Shown in pieces: positions 1 to 11,374 of a stretch of 64,000 nucleotides of DNA (within the stretch, counting starts at the first letter, position 1; the number at the start of each line of letters is the position of its first letter). Origin of the DNA: Balaenoptera acutorostrata (lineage: Eukaryota > Chordata > Mammalia > Artiodactyla > Balaenopteridae); the NCBI RefSeq assembly GCF_949987535.1, contig NC_080079.1, positions 51,013,000-51,076,999 on the forward strand, read 5' to 3'. The position numbers and the translations under genes were made by a program. Below the pieces are notes generated by a model. That model had not been told where the DNA came from. It ran no database searches and worked only from the letters and a program-made list of their open reading frames with translations.

Positions 1-459
1 AGTCTGGGCTCACAAATCATTCCTTAAGATACGCATCTTAACTACCTAGGGCCAGTATCCAGATCACAGAATCTTAACTGTTTTTCTCCATCCTGAATTC
101 CCCTCAGGGTATGCCTTCGTGGTGGTGGGGAGAGGGGGTCTGCAGTGGCTGAGGGCAGGCAACATTCTTTTTCCACAGGAGAAATAGATACAGTCACAGT
201 AACACCTCTCAGGAATTGATATATTTTACAGATCTGAATGACAATATCAACGACCTTGACCTAACTGACATTTGTGGGACATTTACACTGAACAGTTTTT
301 CCAATGCATGTGAAACTTTTACCAAGACAGAGCACACGATGGTAGTCTCAGTGAATTTCAGATGACTGAAGCCTTGACCACAAGGAATTATATCAGAAGG
401 CAATACAGTACAATATCTAGAACATAATATTTGAAAATTAAATATACGTCTAAATAACA
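1..459. other. Unassigned intergenic sequence
   Basis: AT-rich sequence with no convincing gene. The 83-codon minus-strand open frame here has no recognisable domain and no supporting context. The sequence passes into old L1-like A-rich DNA near position 460. Confidence 0.4.
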
Positions 460-2880
460 AATCACAAGGAAAACTAGAAAAAATTTTGAACTAAACGACA
501 AAATACAAAAAAAATTTGTTGGATACAGATAAAGCAGTGCTTAGAGGAAAATTAGCTTGAAGAAGCTAATTACTGGAAGAAGCTAGAAAAAGTTGAGCAG
601 TTAAACCCAAGTAAGTTGTTGAAGGAAAGAAGTCAAAACAAGAGCAGAACTCAATAAAATAAAAAAGACAAGCAATGGAGAAATTTTACCAAGGCCAAAA
701 TTTTGTTCTTTGAAAAGTTAGTAGAATTGATAAACACTTAGCAAGACTAATCAAGAAAAAAGAAGTCACAAATTACCAATGCCAGGAATGAAAGATGGAT
801 TATCACTATAGATACTGCAGACCTTTAAAAGGATGATAAAGACTTATGAACAACTTAAGCCAGTAAGTTTTACAACTTAAGTGAAATGAGCAAATTCCTT
901 GAAAAACAAAACTTACCAAGACTGACTCAAGAAATAGGAAACCTGATTTGCCCTCTATCTATAAAAATAATTTATATTTTAAAACTTTCTTACAAATAAA
1001 AGTCCTGTCCTAGAAGAACACTAGTGTATCATAAAACATTTAAGGAAGAGTATCAATCTTAAATAGACTTATTGAGAAAGCAGAGAATGGAATACTTCTC
1101 AAATCACTTTATGGGTCTTACCCATATAATATATCCCTAATACTAAAGGCAGACAATGGAAAAAATAAACAGCAAAGGGGGAAAAAAAAAACTACAGACC
1201 AAATTTTATGAATAAAGATGCAAAAGCTTTAACAAAATACTAGAAAATAAAATCCATTATTATATAAAAAGTATAATACATCACAAGTGGGGTTTATCAA
1301 AGGAGTGCAAGGTTGTTTTAACATGAAAATCAAGATGATAAACCATATTAACAAAATAAAGGACTAAAATAATATGATCAGCTCTTTAGATACAGAAAAA
1401 GTATTTGACGAAATGCACCCCCCATTCATGATTTTAAAACCCCCCAACTCTTGGCAAACTAGAAATAGATGGGAGCCACCTTAATAAGAAAAAGAGCATA
1501 TAGGAAAAGTACAGTAATATAATGTAGAATACTTTACTCCTAATATTGAGAAAAAGGCAGAGATGTCCAATCTCAATACTTTTCTTTTAAGAAGACTTGG
1601 CAAACTGACCTAAAATTCACATGAAAATGCAAAGAACCTAAAGTAGTCAAAATAATCTTGAAGAATAACAAAGGATGTACACTATTGAACTTCAAGTTTC
1701 ACTATAAAACTACAGTAGTCAAAACCATGTGATATTAGCATAGGGCAAATAGATCAGTACAGCAAAGAGAGCCTAGAAACAGAAGCACATATATATCACC
1801 AACTGATTTGTGGCAGAGGCAGCAAAGCAATTTAATGTAGAAAGTACTTTTTAACAAGTGGTTCTGAAACAACTAGATATCCAATTAAAACAAAATCTTG
1901 ACCCCCCCCCCACCTCATACCAAACACAAAAATTAATTCCAGATGGTTCCTAGATCCAAGTGTAAAAGCTAAAACTATAAAGCTTTTAGAAGAAAGCATG
2001 AAAAAACATCATCATGATTTGGGGATTGGCAAGAATTTTTTTGACAAGATACAGAAATCAATAACCAAAAAATTGATTCATTAAATTTTATTAAAATCAA
2101 AAATGCCTGTTCATAAAGGTACACCATTAAGAAAATGAAAAGGCAAGTTTTAGACTGGGAGAAAATATTCACAAATCATATGCTTGACGAAGGACTTGTA
2201 TCCAGAATATAGAAAGAACTACAACTCAAAAAAAAAGCAAACAGTCCAATATTTAAATGAACTTGAATAGGTACTTCACAAAGGATGATGTATGAATAAT
2301 TAATAAACACATTTAAAAGTGCTCAACATCATTAGTAATCATGGAAATGCACATTTAAATTACGAGATACTACTCTATTCAACAGAACAGCCAAAATTCA
2401 ACCAAATATAACACTAAATGTTGGCACAAATGAGCAACTGGAACTTTGTTAATGTTGCTGGTGGGAATGTAAAGTCATAACACCACTTTGGAAAAGTTTT
2501 GGGATGTGCTTGTAAAATTAAAAATACATTTCTCTTTCAACTCAGCATTTCCATTTTGTCCAGGAGAAATGAAAACATTCAACAGAAAAATTTGTGACAA
2601 AATGTTCATAGCCATTTTATTAACAACAGCCAAACACTGGAAACAACACAAACGTCCATCAACAGGCAATGGATAAACAAATTGTGATTTATTTATGCAA
2701 CAGAATTTAGCAATAAAGAGGAATGACCTACTCTTTCAATCAACAATGTAGATAAATCTCATATTTATAATGCTGAGTGGAAGAAGCCTAACAAAAAAAG
2801 CTTACTTATAGCATGAATCAATTGATACAAATTTGTAGAACTGGCAAAACAAGTTTAAGGTGAAAACGTTCACAACAATT
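460..2880 (+). mobile_element. Old LINE-1 (L1M-type) relic, ORF2 to near 3' end
   Basis: The sense strand follows the L1 ORF2 order from the endonuclease-RT linker through RT and beyond: a region ending in 'aattaccaatgccagg', the 'caagtggggtttatc' block near 1,285, the 'gataaaccatattaacaaa' block near 1,335, then C-terminal ORF2 text near 1,860-2,200 and the 'tccatcaacaggcaatgg' block near 2,650. Many stops and indels leave no usable reading frame. This indicates an old mammal-wide L1 subfamily rather than the younger artiodactyl L1 downstream. Confidence 0.75.
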
Positions 2881-2929
2881 CGTTTGGAAGACAATAACAA
2901 AAAGTTAAATGAAAATTTCTTTGTTTAGA

Positions 2930-3185
2930 AAGTTTAAAACAAACCTCCTGATAACTTATGGGTTAGAGAAATTATGGTGGAAATTTTTCAAAAATTAGAA
3001 CTAAATGATGACAAAAATAAAATATCAAAAGTCATAAGATGCAGCAAAACAATACTAAGGATAAATGTTTAACCTTAAATGTTTATATTTGAAAAACAGA
3101 ATGGCTGAAAACTCTAAAGGAAAACTTTCCACTTTAAAGATAGAACAGCAATAGAATAAACCTTTGATAAGTAGAAAGAAGTTAA
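2930..3185 (+). mobile_element. Old LINE-1 relic, left half (split by a younger L1)
   Basis: The block 'agatgcagcaaaacaatact' near 3,038 and the following text match the ORF2 endonuclease-RT linker. The same element resumes at 9,641 with the next part of ORF2 ('cagattctttgaagagg'), so the two parts flank the insertion at 3,186-9,629. The last 11 bases, aaagaagttaa (3,175-3,185), recur at 9,630-9,640 as the TSD. Confidence 0.65.
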
Positions 3186-3345
3186 CAGGCATTAGGCTCT
3201 GGTGTGCTGCGCCCGGGAGACAGCCCCCGGGGTGAAGCAGTTCCAGCTAGAGGAAGAGGATAGTGAGTCTTCACCTCCCCTTTTTTCCCCAACTGACAAA
3301 CTGAGGCTAAAGGTGCCTGGCTTCCTGACTGTGCTTGGGCTAAAG
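3186..3345 (+). other. Extra 5' sequence of the L1 insertion (possible 5' transduction)
   Basis: About 160 bp lie between the left TSD and the point where the L1 5' UTR begins in another copy in this window (27,064, where the 5' end directly abuts non-L1 DNA). It is GC-richer than the host sequence. It may be DNA co-transcribed from upstream of the source L1, or a longer variant of the L1 promoter. Confidence 0.4.
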
Positions 3346-5650
3346 CGCTCCAAGATGGCAGAGGAGTAAGATGTGGAAATCACCTTCCTCCCCACAAAAA
3401 CATCAGAAGTACATCTACAAGTGGAACAACTCCTACAGAACACCTACTGAATGCTGGCAGAAGACCTCAGACTTCCCAAAAGGCAAGAAACTACCCACAT
3501 ACCTGGGTAGGGCAAAAGAAAAAAGAAAAAAACAGAGACAAAAGAATAGGGACAGGGGGTTTCCCTGGTGGCACAGTGGTTGAGAGTCTGCCTGCCAATG
3601 CAGGGGACACGGGTTCATGCCCTGGTCTGGGAGGATCCCACGTGCCGCGGAGCAACTGGGCCCGTGAGCCGCGATTACTGAGCCTGCGCGTCTGGAGCCT
3701 GTGCTCCGCAACAAGAGAGGCCGCGATAGTGAGAGGCCCACGCACTGTGATGAAGAGTGGCCCCTGCTTGCCACAACTAGAAGAAACCCCTCGCACAGAA
3801 ATGGGGACCCAACACAGCCATAAATAAATAAAAATAAATTTAAAAAAAATCATTAAAAAAAAAAAAGAATAGGGACGGGACCTGCACCTCTGGGAGGGAG
3901 CTGTGAAGAACGAAAAGTTTCCACACACTAGGAAGCCCCTTCACTGGAGGAGATGGGGGGAGGGGGGCGGAGGGGGGAAGCTTTGGAGCCACAGAGGAGA
4001 GTACAGCAACAGGGGTGCAGAGGGCAAAGCGGAGAGATTCCTGCAGAGAGGATCGGTGCTGATCAGCACTCACCAGCCGGAGAGGGTTGTCTGCTCACCC
4101 ACCAGGGCAGGCGGGGGCTGGGAGCTGAGGCTTGGGCTTCGGAGGTCAGATCCCAGGGAGAGGACTGGGGTTGGCTGCGTGAACACAGCCTGAAGGGGGC
4201 TAGTGCGCCACAGCTAGCTGGGAGGGAGTCTGGGAAAAAGTCGGGAGCTGCCTAAGAGTCAAGAGACCATTGTTTCAGGGTGTGTGAGGAGAGGGGATTC
4301 AGAGCACCGCCTAAACAAGCTCCAGAGATGGGAGTGAGCCGCAGCTATCAGCGCGGACACCAGAGATGGGCATGAGACGCTAAGGCTGCTGCTGCAGCCA
4401 CCAAGAAGCCTGTGTGCAAGCACAGGTCACTATCCACACCTCCCCTCCTGGGAGCCTGTGCAGCCCACCACTGCCAAGGTCCCGTGATCCAGGGACAACT
4501 TCCCCGGGAGAACAGAGGCACACCTCAGGCTGTTGCAACGTCATGCCGGACTCTGCCGCTGCAGGCTTGCCCTGCATTCCATACCCCTCCCTCCCCCTGG
4601 CCTGAGTGAGCCAGAGCCCCCTAATCAGCTGCTTCTTTAACCACACCCTGTCTGAGCGAAGAACAGATGCCCTCAGGTGACCTACACGCAGAGGCAGGGC
4701 CAAATCCAAAGCTAAACCCCAGGAGCTGTGCAAACAAAGAAGAGAAAGGGAAATCTCTCCCAGCAGCCTCAGGAGCAGCGGATTAAATCTCCACAATCAA
4801 CTTGATGTACCCTGCATCTGTGGAATACCTGAATAGACAATGAATCATCCCCAAATTGAGGTGGTGGACTTTGGGAGCAACTGTAGACTTGGGATATATA
4901 TATTTTTTTCCTTTTTCTCTTTTTGTGTGTATGTGTATGCTTCTTTATGTGATTTTGTCTGTATAGCTTTGCTTTTACCATTTGTCCTAGGGTTCTGTCT
5001 GTCCATTTTGTTTGTTTGTTTTTTGAGTATAGTTTATAGCACTTATCACTGGTGGATTTGTGTTTTGGTTTGGTTGCTCTATTCTTTTTTTTTTATTACT
5101 TTTTGATTTTTTTATTTTTAATAATTTGTTTTTATTTTTTATTTTACTAACTTTATTTTCTTTTTTTCTTTCTTTCTTTTTTTCTCCCTTTTCTTCTGAG
5201 CCATGTGGCTGATAGGGTCATGGTGCTCCAGCCAGGTGTCAGGCCTGTGCCTCTGAGGTGGGAGAGGTTCAGGACACTGGTCCACTAGAGACCTCGTGGC
5301 TCCACGTAATATCAAATGGCGAAAGCTCTCCCAGAGACCTCCATCTCAACGCTAAGACCCAGCTCCACTCAACAACCAGCAAAATACAGTGCTGGACACC
5401 CTGTGCCAAACAACTAGCAAGACACAACCCCACTCATTAGCAGAGAGGCTGCCTCAAATCATAAGTTCACAGACACCCCAAAACACACCACTGGACACGG
5501 TTCTGCCACCAGAAAGACAAGATCCTGCCTCATCCACCAAAACACAGGCACCAGTCCCCTTCACCAGGAAGCCTACACAACCCACTGAACCAGCCTTAGC
5601 CACTGGGGGCAGACACCAAAAACAACAGGAACCACGAACCTGCAGCCTGT
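3346..5650 (+). promoter_or_regulatory. L1 5' UTR (internal promoter region)
   Basis: This long GC-rich leader of a full-length L1 precedes ORF1. It starts at 'caagatggcagaggag' and carries G-rich blocks at 3,950-3,980 and a T-rich stretch at 5,085-5,185. In live elements this region holds the Pol II promoter for the L1 transcript. It is interrupted by a SINE at 3,554-3,863. The open frames across it are not L1 proteins. Confidence 0.65.
3554..3863 (+). mobile_element. CHR-type tRNA-derived SINE, short subtype
   Basis: Starts with 'tttccctggtggcacagtgg' (A-box region), carries the short-subtype body ('gcgcgtctggagcc') and ends in an A-rich tail. It is flanked by a perfect 13-bp TSD, aaagaatagggac, at 3,541-3,553 and 3,864-3,876. 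It sits in the 5' UTR of the L1, so it is younger than that L1. Confidence 0.92.
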
Positions 5651-6292
5651 GAAAAGGAGACCCCAAACAAAGTAAATTAAGCAAAATGAGAAGACAGAGA
5701 AACACACAGCAGATGAGGGAGCAAGGTAAAAACCCACCAGACCAAACAAATGAAGAGGAAATAGGCAGTCTACCTGAAAAAGAATTCAGAGCAATGATAG
5801 GAAAGATGATCCAAAATCTTGGAAATAGAATGGAGAAAATACAAGAAACGTTTAACAAGGACCTAAAAGAACTAAAGAGCAAACAAACAAAGATGAACAC
5901 CACAATAAATGAAATTAAAAATTCTGTAGAAGAAATCAATAGCAGAATAACTGAGGCAGAAGAACGGATAAGTGACCTGGAAGATAAAATAGTGGAAATA
6001 ACTACCGCAGAGCAGAATAAAGAAAAAAGAATGAAAAGAATTGAGGACAGTCTTAGAGACCTCTAGGACAACATTAAATTCACCAACATTCGAATTATAT
6101 GGGTCCCAGAAGAAGAAGAGAGAAAGAAAGGGACTGAGAAAATATTTGAAGAGATTATAGTTGAAAACTTCCCTAATATGGGAAAGGAAATAGTCAATCA
6201 AGTCCAGGAAGCACAGAGAGTCCCATACAGGATAAATCCAAGGAGAAACATGCCAAGACACACATTAATCAAACTATCAAAAATTAAATACA

Positions 6293-6592
6293 GGGGCTTC
6301 CCTGGTGGCACAGTGGTTGAGAGTCTGCCTGCCAATGCAGGGCACACGGGTTCAAGCCCTGGTCTGGGAGGATCCCACATGCCGCGGAGCAACTGGGCCC
6401 GTGAGCCACAATTACTGAGCCTGCGCGTCTGGAGCCTGTGCTCCGTAACAAGAGAGGCCGCGATAGTGAGAGGCCCGCGCACAGCGATGAAGAGTGGCCC
6501 CCGCTTGCCACAACTAGAAGAAAGCCCTCACACAGAAACGAAGACCCAACACAGCCATAAATTAATTAATTAATTAATTTTTTAAAAAAAGA
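6293..6592 (+). mobile_element. CHR-type SINE, short subtype, inside L1 ORF1
   Basis: Short-subtype SINE with a (taat)n tail to about 6,580. The left TSD, aaaaattaaataca, is at 6,279-6,292, but its partner is not at the end of the SINE tail. It lies 165 bp further on, at 6,759-6,772. The inserted unit is therefore the SINE plus the segment 6,593-6,758. Confidence 0.9.
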
Positions 6593-6758
6593 ATCAAGTT
6601 TAAGTGCACAGAGATATGAAAGGAGGAAATAAAACTGCCTCTATTAGTATACGACAGGATTGTCTATGTAGAAAATCCAAAGACTGTACAAAGAATATCT
6701 ATGAGAATTAATAAAAATTAGGTTTCAGTATATAAGATCGATATACAAAAATTTTTAA
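6593..6758 (+). other. Segment carried 3' of the SINE (candidate 3' transduction)
   Basis: About 165 bp that do not belong to ORF1, since ORF1 resumes exactly after it. It resembles a diverged L1 ORF2 RT segment (around the FADD region: 'aataaaactgcctctatta', 'gtctatgtagaaaatcc') and ends in an A-rich run before the right TSD. It probably represents DNA downstream of the source SINE, co-transcribed and inserted with it. Confidence 0.6.
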
Positions 6759-7114
6759 AAAAATTAAATACAAAGGAAAAATATTAAAAGCAGCAAGGGA
6801 AAAGCAACAATTAACATTTATTGGAATCCCCATAAGGTTAACAGCTGATCTTTCAGCAGAAACTCTGCAAGCCAGAAAGGAGTGGCAGGACATATTTTAA
6901 AGTGATGAAAGGGAAAAACCTACAACCAAGATTACTCTACCCAGCAAGGATCTCATTCATATATGATGGAGAAATTAAAACCTTTACAGACAAGCAAAAG
7001 CTAAGAGAATTCAGCACCACCAAACCAGCTCTACAACAAATGCTAAAGGAACTTCTCTAGGCAGGAAACACAAGAGAAGGAAAACACAATAACAAACCCA
7101 AAACAATTAAAAAA

Positions 7115-9332
7115 ATGATAATAGGAACATACATATCGATAACTACCTTAAGTGTAAATGGATTAAATGCTCCAACCAAAAGACATAGACTGGCTGAATG
7201 GATACAAAAACAAGACCTGTATATATGCTGTCTACAAGAGACCCACTTCAGACCTAGGAACACATACAGACTGAAAGTGAGGGGATAGAAAAATATATTC
7301 CATGCAAATGGAAATCAAAAGAAAGCTGGAGTAGCAATTCTCATATCAGACAACATAGACTTTAAAATAAAGACTATTACAAGAGACAAAGAAGGACACT
7401 ACATAATGATCAAGGGATCAATCCAAGAAGAAGATATAACAATTGTAAATATTTATGCACCCAACATAGCAGCACCTCAATACATAAGGCAAATGCTAAC
7501 AGCCATAAAAGGGGAAATTGACAGTAACACAATCACAGTAGGGGACTTTAACACCCCACTTTCACCAATGGACAGATCATCCAAAATGAAAATAAGTAAG
7601 GAAACACAAGCTTTAAATGATACATTAAACAAGATGGACTTAATTGATATTTATAGGACATTCCATCCAAAAACAGCAGATTACACTTTCTTCTCAAGTG
7701 CTCATGGAACATTCTCCAGGATAGATCATAGCATGGGTCACAAATCAAGCCTTAAGAAAATTGAAATCATATCAAGTATCTTTACCGACCACAATGCTAT
7801 GAGACTAGATATCAATTGCAGGACAAAGTCTGTAAAAAATACAAACACATGGAGGCTAAACAATACACTACTAAATAACCAAGAGATCACTGAAGAAATC
7901 AAAGAGGAAATAAAAAAATACTAGAAACAAATGACAATGAAAACATGATGACCCAAAACCTATGGGATGTAGCAAAAGCAGTTCTAAGAGGGAAGTTTAT
8001 AGCAATACAATCCTAACTCAAGAAACAAGAAACACCTCAAATAAACAACCTAACCTTACACCTAAAGCAATTAGAGAAAGAAGAACAAAAAACCCCTAAG
8101 TTAGCAGAAGGAAAGAAATCATAAAGATCAGATCAGAAATAAATGAAAAAGAAATGAAGGGAACAATAGCAAAGATCAATAAAACTAAAAGCTAGTTCTT
8201 TGAGAAGATAAACAAAATTGATAAACCATTTGCCAGACTCATCAGGAAAAAAAGGCAGAGGACGCAAATCAATAGTATTAGAAATGAAAAGGAGAAGTAA
8301 CAACTGACACTGCAGAAATACAAAGGATCATGAGAGATTACTACAAGCAACTATATGTCAGTAAGATGGACAACCTGGAAGTAATGGACAAATTCTTAGA
8401 AAAGCACAACCTTCTGAGACTGAACCAGGAAGAAATAGAAAATATAAACAGACCAATCACAAGCACTGAAATTGAGACTGTGATTAAAAATCTTCCAACA
8501 AACAAAAGCCCAGGACCAGATGGCTTCACAGGCGAATTCTATCAAACATTTAGAGAAGAGCTAACACCCATCCTTCTCAAACTCTTCCAAAATATAGCAG
8601 AGGGAGGAACGTTCCCAAACTCATTCTACAAGGCCACCATCACCCTGATACCAAAACCAGACAAAGATGTCACTAAGAAAGAAAACTACAGGCCAATATT
8701 ACTGATGAACATAGATGCAAAAATCCTCAAAAAAATACTAGCAAACAGAATCCAACAGCATGTTAAAAGGATCATACACCATGATCAAGTGGGGTTTATC
8801 TCAGGAATGCAAGGATTCCTCAGTATATGCAAATCAATCAATGTGATAAACCATATTAACAAATTGAAGGAGATAAACCATATGATCATCTCAATAGATG
8901 GAGAAAAAGCTTTTGACAAAATTCAACACCCATTTATGATAAAAACCCTCCAGAAAGTAGGCATAGAGGGAACTTACCTCAACATAATAAAGGCCATATA
9001 CGAGAAACCCACAGCCAACATCGTTCTCAATGGTGAAAAAGTGAAACCATTTCCCCTAAGATCAAGACCAAGACAAGGTTGTCCACTCTCACCACTATTA
9101 TTCAACATAGTTTTGGAAGTTTTAGCCATAGCAATCAGAGAAGAAAAAGAAATAAAAGGAATCCAAATCAGAAAAGAAGAAGTAAAGCTGTCACTGTTTG
9201 CAGATGACATGATACTATACACAGAGAATCTTAAAGATACTACCAGAAAACTACTAGTGCTAATCAATGAATTTGGTAAAGTAGCAGGATACAAAATTAA
9301 TGCACAAAATCTCTTGCATTCATATACAAGAA
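7115..9332 (+). pseudogene. L1 ORF2 (endonuclease-reverse transcriptase), truncated and interrupted
   Basis: ORF2p nicks target DNA and reverse-transcribes L1 RNA. ATG at 7,115. The APE-type endonuclease is visible: LSVNGLNAP, CLQETHF, IVNIYAPN (7,440s), VGDFNTPLS (7,540s) and FSRIDHSMGH. A TAG at 7,286-7,288 interrupts it, and another stop at 7,922 ends the long endonuclease frame. The linker has further stops. The RT is open from 8,330 to 9,358: [37 protein letters not shown] and the catalytic FADDM near 9,197. The sequence departs from L1 near 9,332, so thumb and Cys-rich C-terminal regions are absent and the element cannot encode a working enzyme. Confidence 0.88.
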
Positions 9333-9629
9333 TCTTTTGCATGAATCTTTTCATGTGATTGTTGGCCATTTGTGTATCTTCATTGGAGAACTGTCTATTG
9401 AAATGCTTTGCCTATTTTTGAAACTGGGTTATTTGTTCTTTTTTTTTATTGTGTTGTAACAGTTCTTTATATATTCTGGATAGTAGACCCTAATCAGATA
9501 TATGATAAGAAAATATTTTTTTTCCATTTTGTGGGCTGTCTTTTTACTTTCTTGATAGTTTTTTTTTTAATTTTAGGAAAACATGCATAAAATAAAAGTA
9601 TCAGTTTAGCCATTTTAAAGTGAAAAAAA
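9333..9629 (-). other. Foreign 3' end of the L1 insertion: antisense old-L1 fragment, AATAAA and A-tail
   Basis: Read on the minus strand, 9,333-9,580 resembles the region of old L1 ORF2 with 'ggccaacaatcacatgaaaa'. It ends with AATAAA (9,591-9,596) on the plus strand, 26 nt before the A-tract at 9,623-9,632 and the right TSD. This is the layout expected of a retrotransposed transcript that used a polyadenylation site in flanking DNA. Confidence 0.55.
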
Positions 9630-9640
9630 AAAGAAGTTAA

Positions 9641-10960
9641 TAGAAAAAAAATTTTTAATTGGCCAAAAACAGATTCTTTGAAGAGGGTAACCTAACTTGG
9701 GGATACTGACCAAGAAGGAAGAAATAAAGTACACATTTAAAAATTAACTATAAAAATATGAAAGTACAGAGACAGTGATTTAAAAGACATTAACTGAATA
9801 CTCTGAATAGATATATGCTAATGAAATTGGTAACTTAAAAGACATTATCAAATCAGAAAAATTAAGTGAACAAAACACACAAAAAGAAATGAAAAGCAAA
9901 AGCGTTTTATAACTTCTAAAGAAATCAAATCAACATTAAGAAAAACACTCCATAACATATATAACAGAAAGTTCATGGTTTTGAAAGTTATTTCCACTAA
10001 ATTTTCAAGCAATAAACAATTCCAATTTTACAAAAATTCTAGGGCATTGAAAAAGAGGGAACTTGCCTAAATACTCGATGAAGTCCACTGATAACAAAAT
10101 AAGACAAGGAGAACAAGGAAAAGGAAATTGCAGGCTTCTCCCACTCAAAACCATAGACACTAAATTCCTTTAAAACATGTTAGCAAATTGAGTCCAGCAA
10201 TTTATTAAAAAAATACAGAACATGTCCAAGTTGGATCTATCACAGGAAAGCAATGGTAAATTAACATTAGGAAAATCAGTATCTGTAACTCATCATATTA
10301 ATAAATGACAAAACCCGTGGGATCTTCTCAGTGGATGCACAAAAAGCATTTAATTAAATTCAAATAATATTCAAAGATAAATATTCAAAATAAAATAAAT
10401 TGAAAGAATTATTTTATTTGAAGATTCAATATTAACAAAACAAATTCAAAAATATTCAAAGAAAAAAAGATCTTTTAGCAACGTAGGAATAGAAGGGAAC
10501 TTCCTGGAAACAATCAAAGGTATCTAGTATAAATCTACAGAAATGTATCTTAATAGTAAAATCCTAGAAGCATTTTCTTTAAAGTCAGTAACAAAATAAG
10601 GATTTCCAATGTCAGTACTTCTATTGAACATTATTTAGAGGTCCTAGCTAGTGTGATGACAAGTAATTACAGACATAAAAGCTGAAAATAAAGAAAGCCT
10701 GAAACCACTTGCAGATATGATTGTCTAATACAAAATCCAAATAAATCCATAGAGAATTTGTTAGAAATAAAGACAGTTTAGCAATATAGTAGATAAGAAT
10801 TTAAAAAAACCGAACAGCCAACAGAAGAGTTCAAACCAACCATCCTGCTGAAGACAAATTAAAATGCTGGCAAAAAAAATTCCTTTAAACCTTTTAAGAA
10901 AAGCATTGAAGAACTAACAGGCTAATGAAACATTACTTGGCTTAACAAAGAGGTGAGAAG
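9641..10960 (+). mobile_element. Old LINE-1 relic, right half
   Basis: This continues the ORF2 order of the 2,930-3,185 relic: linker ('cagattctttgaagagg'), then RT landmarks such as 'gggatcttctcagtggatgc' near 10,319 and 'aaagcatttaa', and on to the region beyond the RT. Heavily decayed, with no open frame. Confidence 0.65.
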
Positions 10961-11030
10961 GAAGAACCCAGCACTCACAATCACTTTTGCCCTGAGGGAT
11001 TTGCTTGTCCACAGGTAATAACAGTGACAC

Positions 11031-11363
11031 TTTTTTAAAAATTTATTTAATTTATTTTAATTTTGGCTGCATTGTGTCTTCATGGCTGCACGCGGGCTTT
11101 CTCTAGTTGCGGCAAGCGGGGGCTACTCTTCATTGTGGTGCGTGGTCTTCTCATAAGGGTGGCTTTTCTTGTTGTGGAGCATGGGCTCTAGGCTCGTGGG
11201 CTTCAGTAGCTGTGGCTCACTGGTTCTAGCACACAGGCTCAGTAGTTGTGGTGCACAGGCTTAGTTGCTCCACATCATGTGGGATCTTCCCGGACCAGGG
11301 CTCCGACCTGTGTCCCCGCATTGGCCGGTGGATTCTTAACCACTGCACCACTAGGGAAGCCCC
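11031..11363 (-). mobile_element. CHR-type SINE, long subtype, antisense
   Basis: On the plus strand it runs from a T-rich tail (11,031) through 'ggctttctctagttgcggca' to 'accactagggaagcccc'. TSD aacagtgacac at 11,020-11,030, with aacagtgaaac at 11,364-11,374. It shows several mutations against the younger copies. Confidence 0.9.
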
Positions 11364-11374
11364 AACAGTGAAAC

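Larger units (their letters stand above)
5686..7060 (+). pseudogene. L1 ORF1 (RNA-binding chaperone), disrupted
   Basis: ORF1p is the L1 trimeric RNA-binding protein that coats L1 RNA in the cytoplasmic RNP. The frame opens at ATG 5,686 (MRRQRNTQQM). A charged heptad-like coiled coil follows (around residues 30-125), then an RRM segment (IRIIWVPEEEE) and the start of the C-terminal domain (NMPRHTLIKLSKIKY, about 6,250-6,292). A TAG at 6,064-6,066 replaces a codon in the same frame. A SINE plus extra DNA splits the gene at 6,293-6,758. The frame resumes after 6,759 with C-terminal-domain text (LTADLSAETLQARKEWQDIF), is frameshifted and stopped near 6,898, and the natural end aligns to the TAG at 7,058. 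Non-functional. Confidence 0.85.
3186..9629 (+). mobile_element. LINE-1 insertion (artiodactyl/cetacean L1), near full length but 3' part missing
   Basis: The block is bounded by an 11-bp TSD (aaagaagttaa at 3,175-3,185 and 9,630-9,640) inside an older L1. It holds a 5' UTR starting with 'caagatggcagaggagtaag' near 3,351, ORF1 (5,686-7,060) and ORF2 (7,115 to about 9,332). ORF2 stops just after the RT FADD motif; the rest of ORF2 and the L1 3' UTR are missing. Instead there are about 300 bp of unrelated antisense old-L1 sequence, an AATAAA at 9,591 and an A-tract at 9,623. Two SINEs sit inside (3,554-3,863 and 6,293-6,592). Nonsense codons in both ORFs and the missing 3' half make it inactive. 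Confidence 0.8.

Noticed and set aside
3559..3620. tRNA gene candidates from Pol III A/B boxes
   Set aside because: The A and B boxes belong to tRNA-derived SINEs; no complete cloverleaf with acceptor stem and anticodon context.
6178..6573. 131-codon frame joining L1 ORF1 and a SINE
   Set aside because: An apparent fusion made by SINE insertion, downstream of a nonsense codon; no evidence of expression.
8330..9358. 342-codon open reverse transcriptase frame as a possible host-adopted gene
   Set aside because: It is the RT part of an L1 ORF2 with stops upstream, no C-terminus and ordinary L1 context; its last residues are read-through into foreign sequence.
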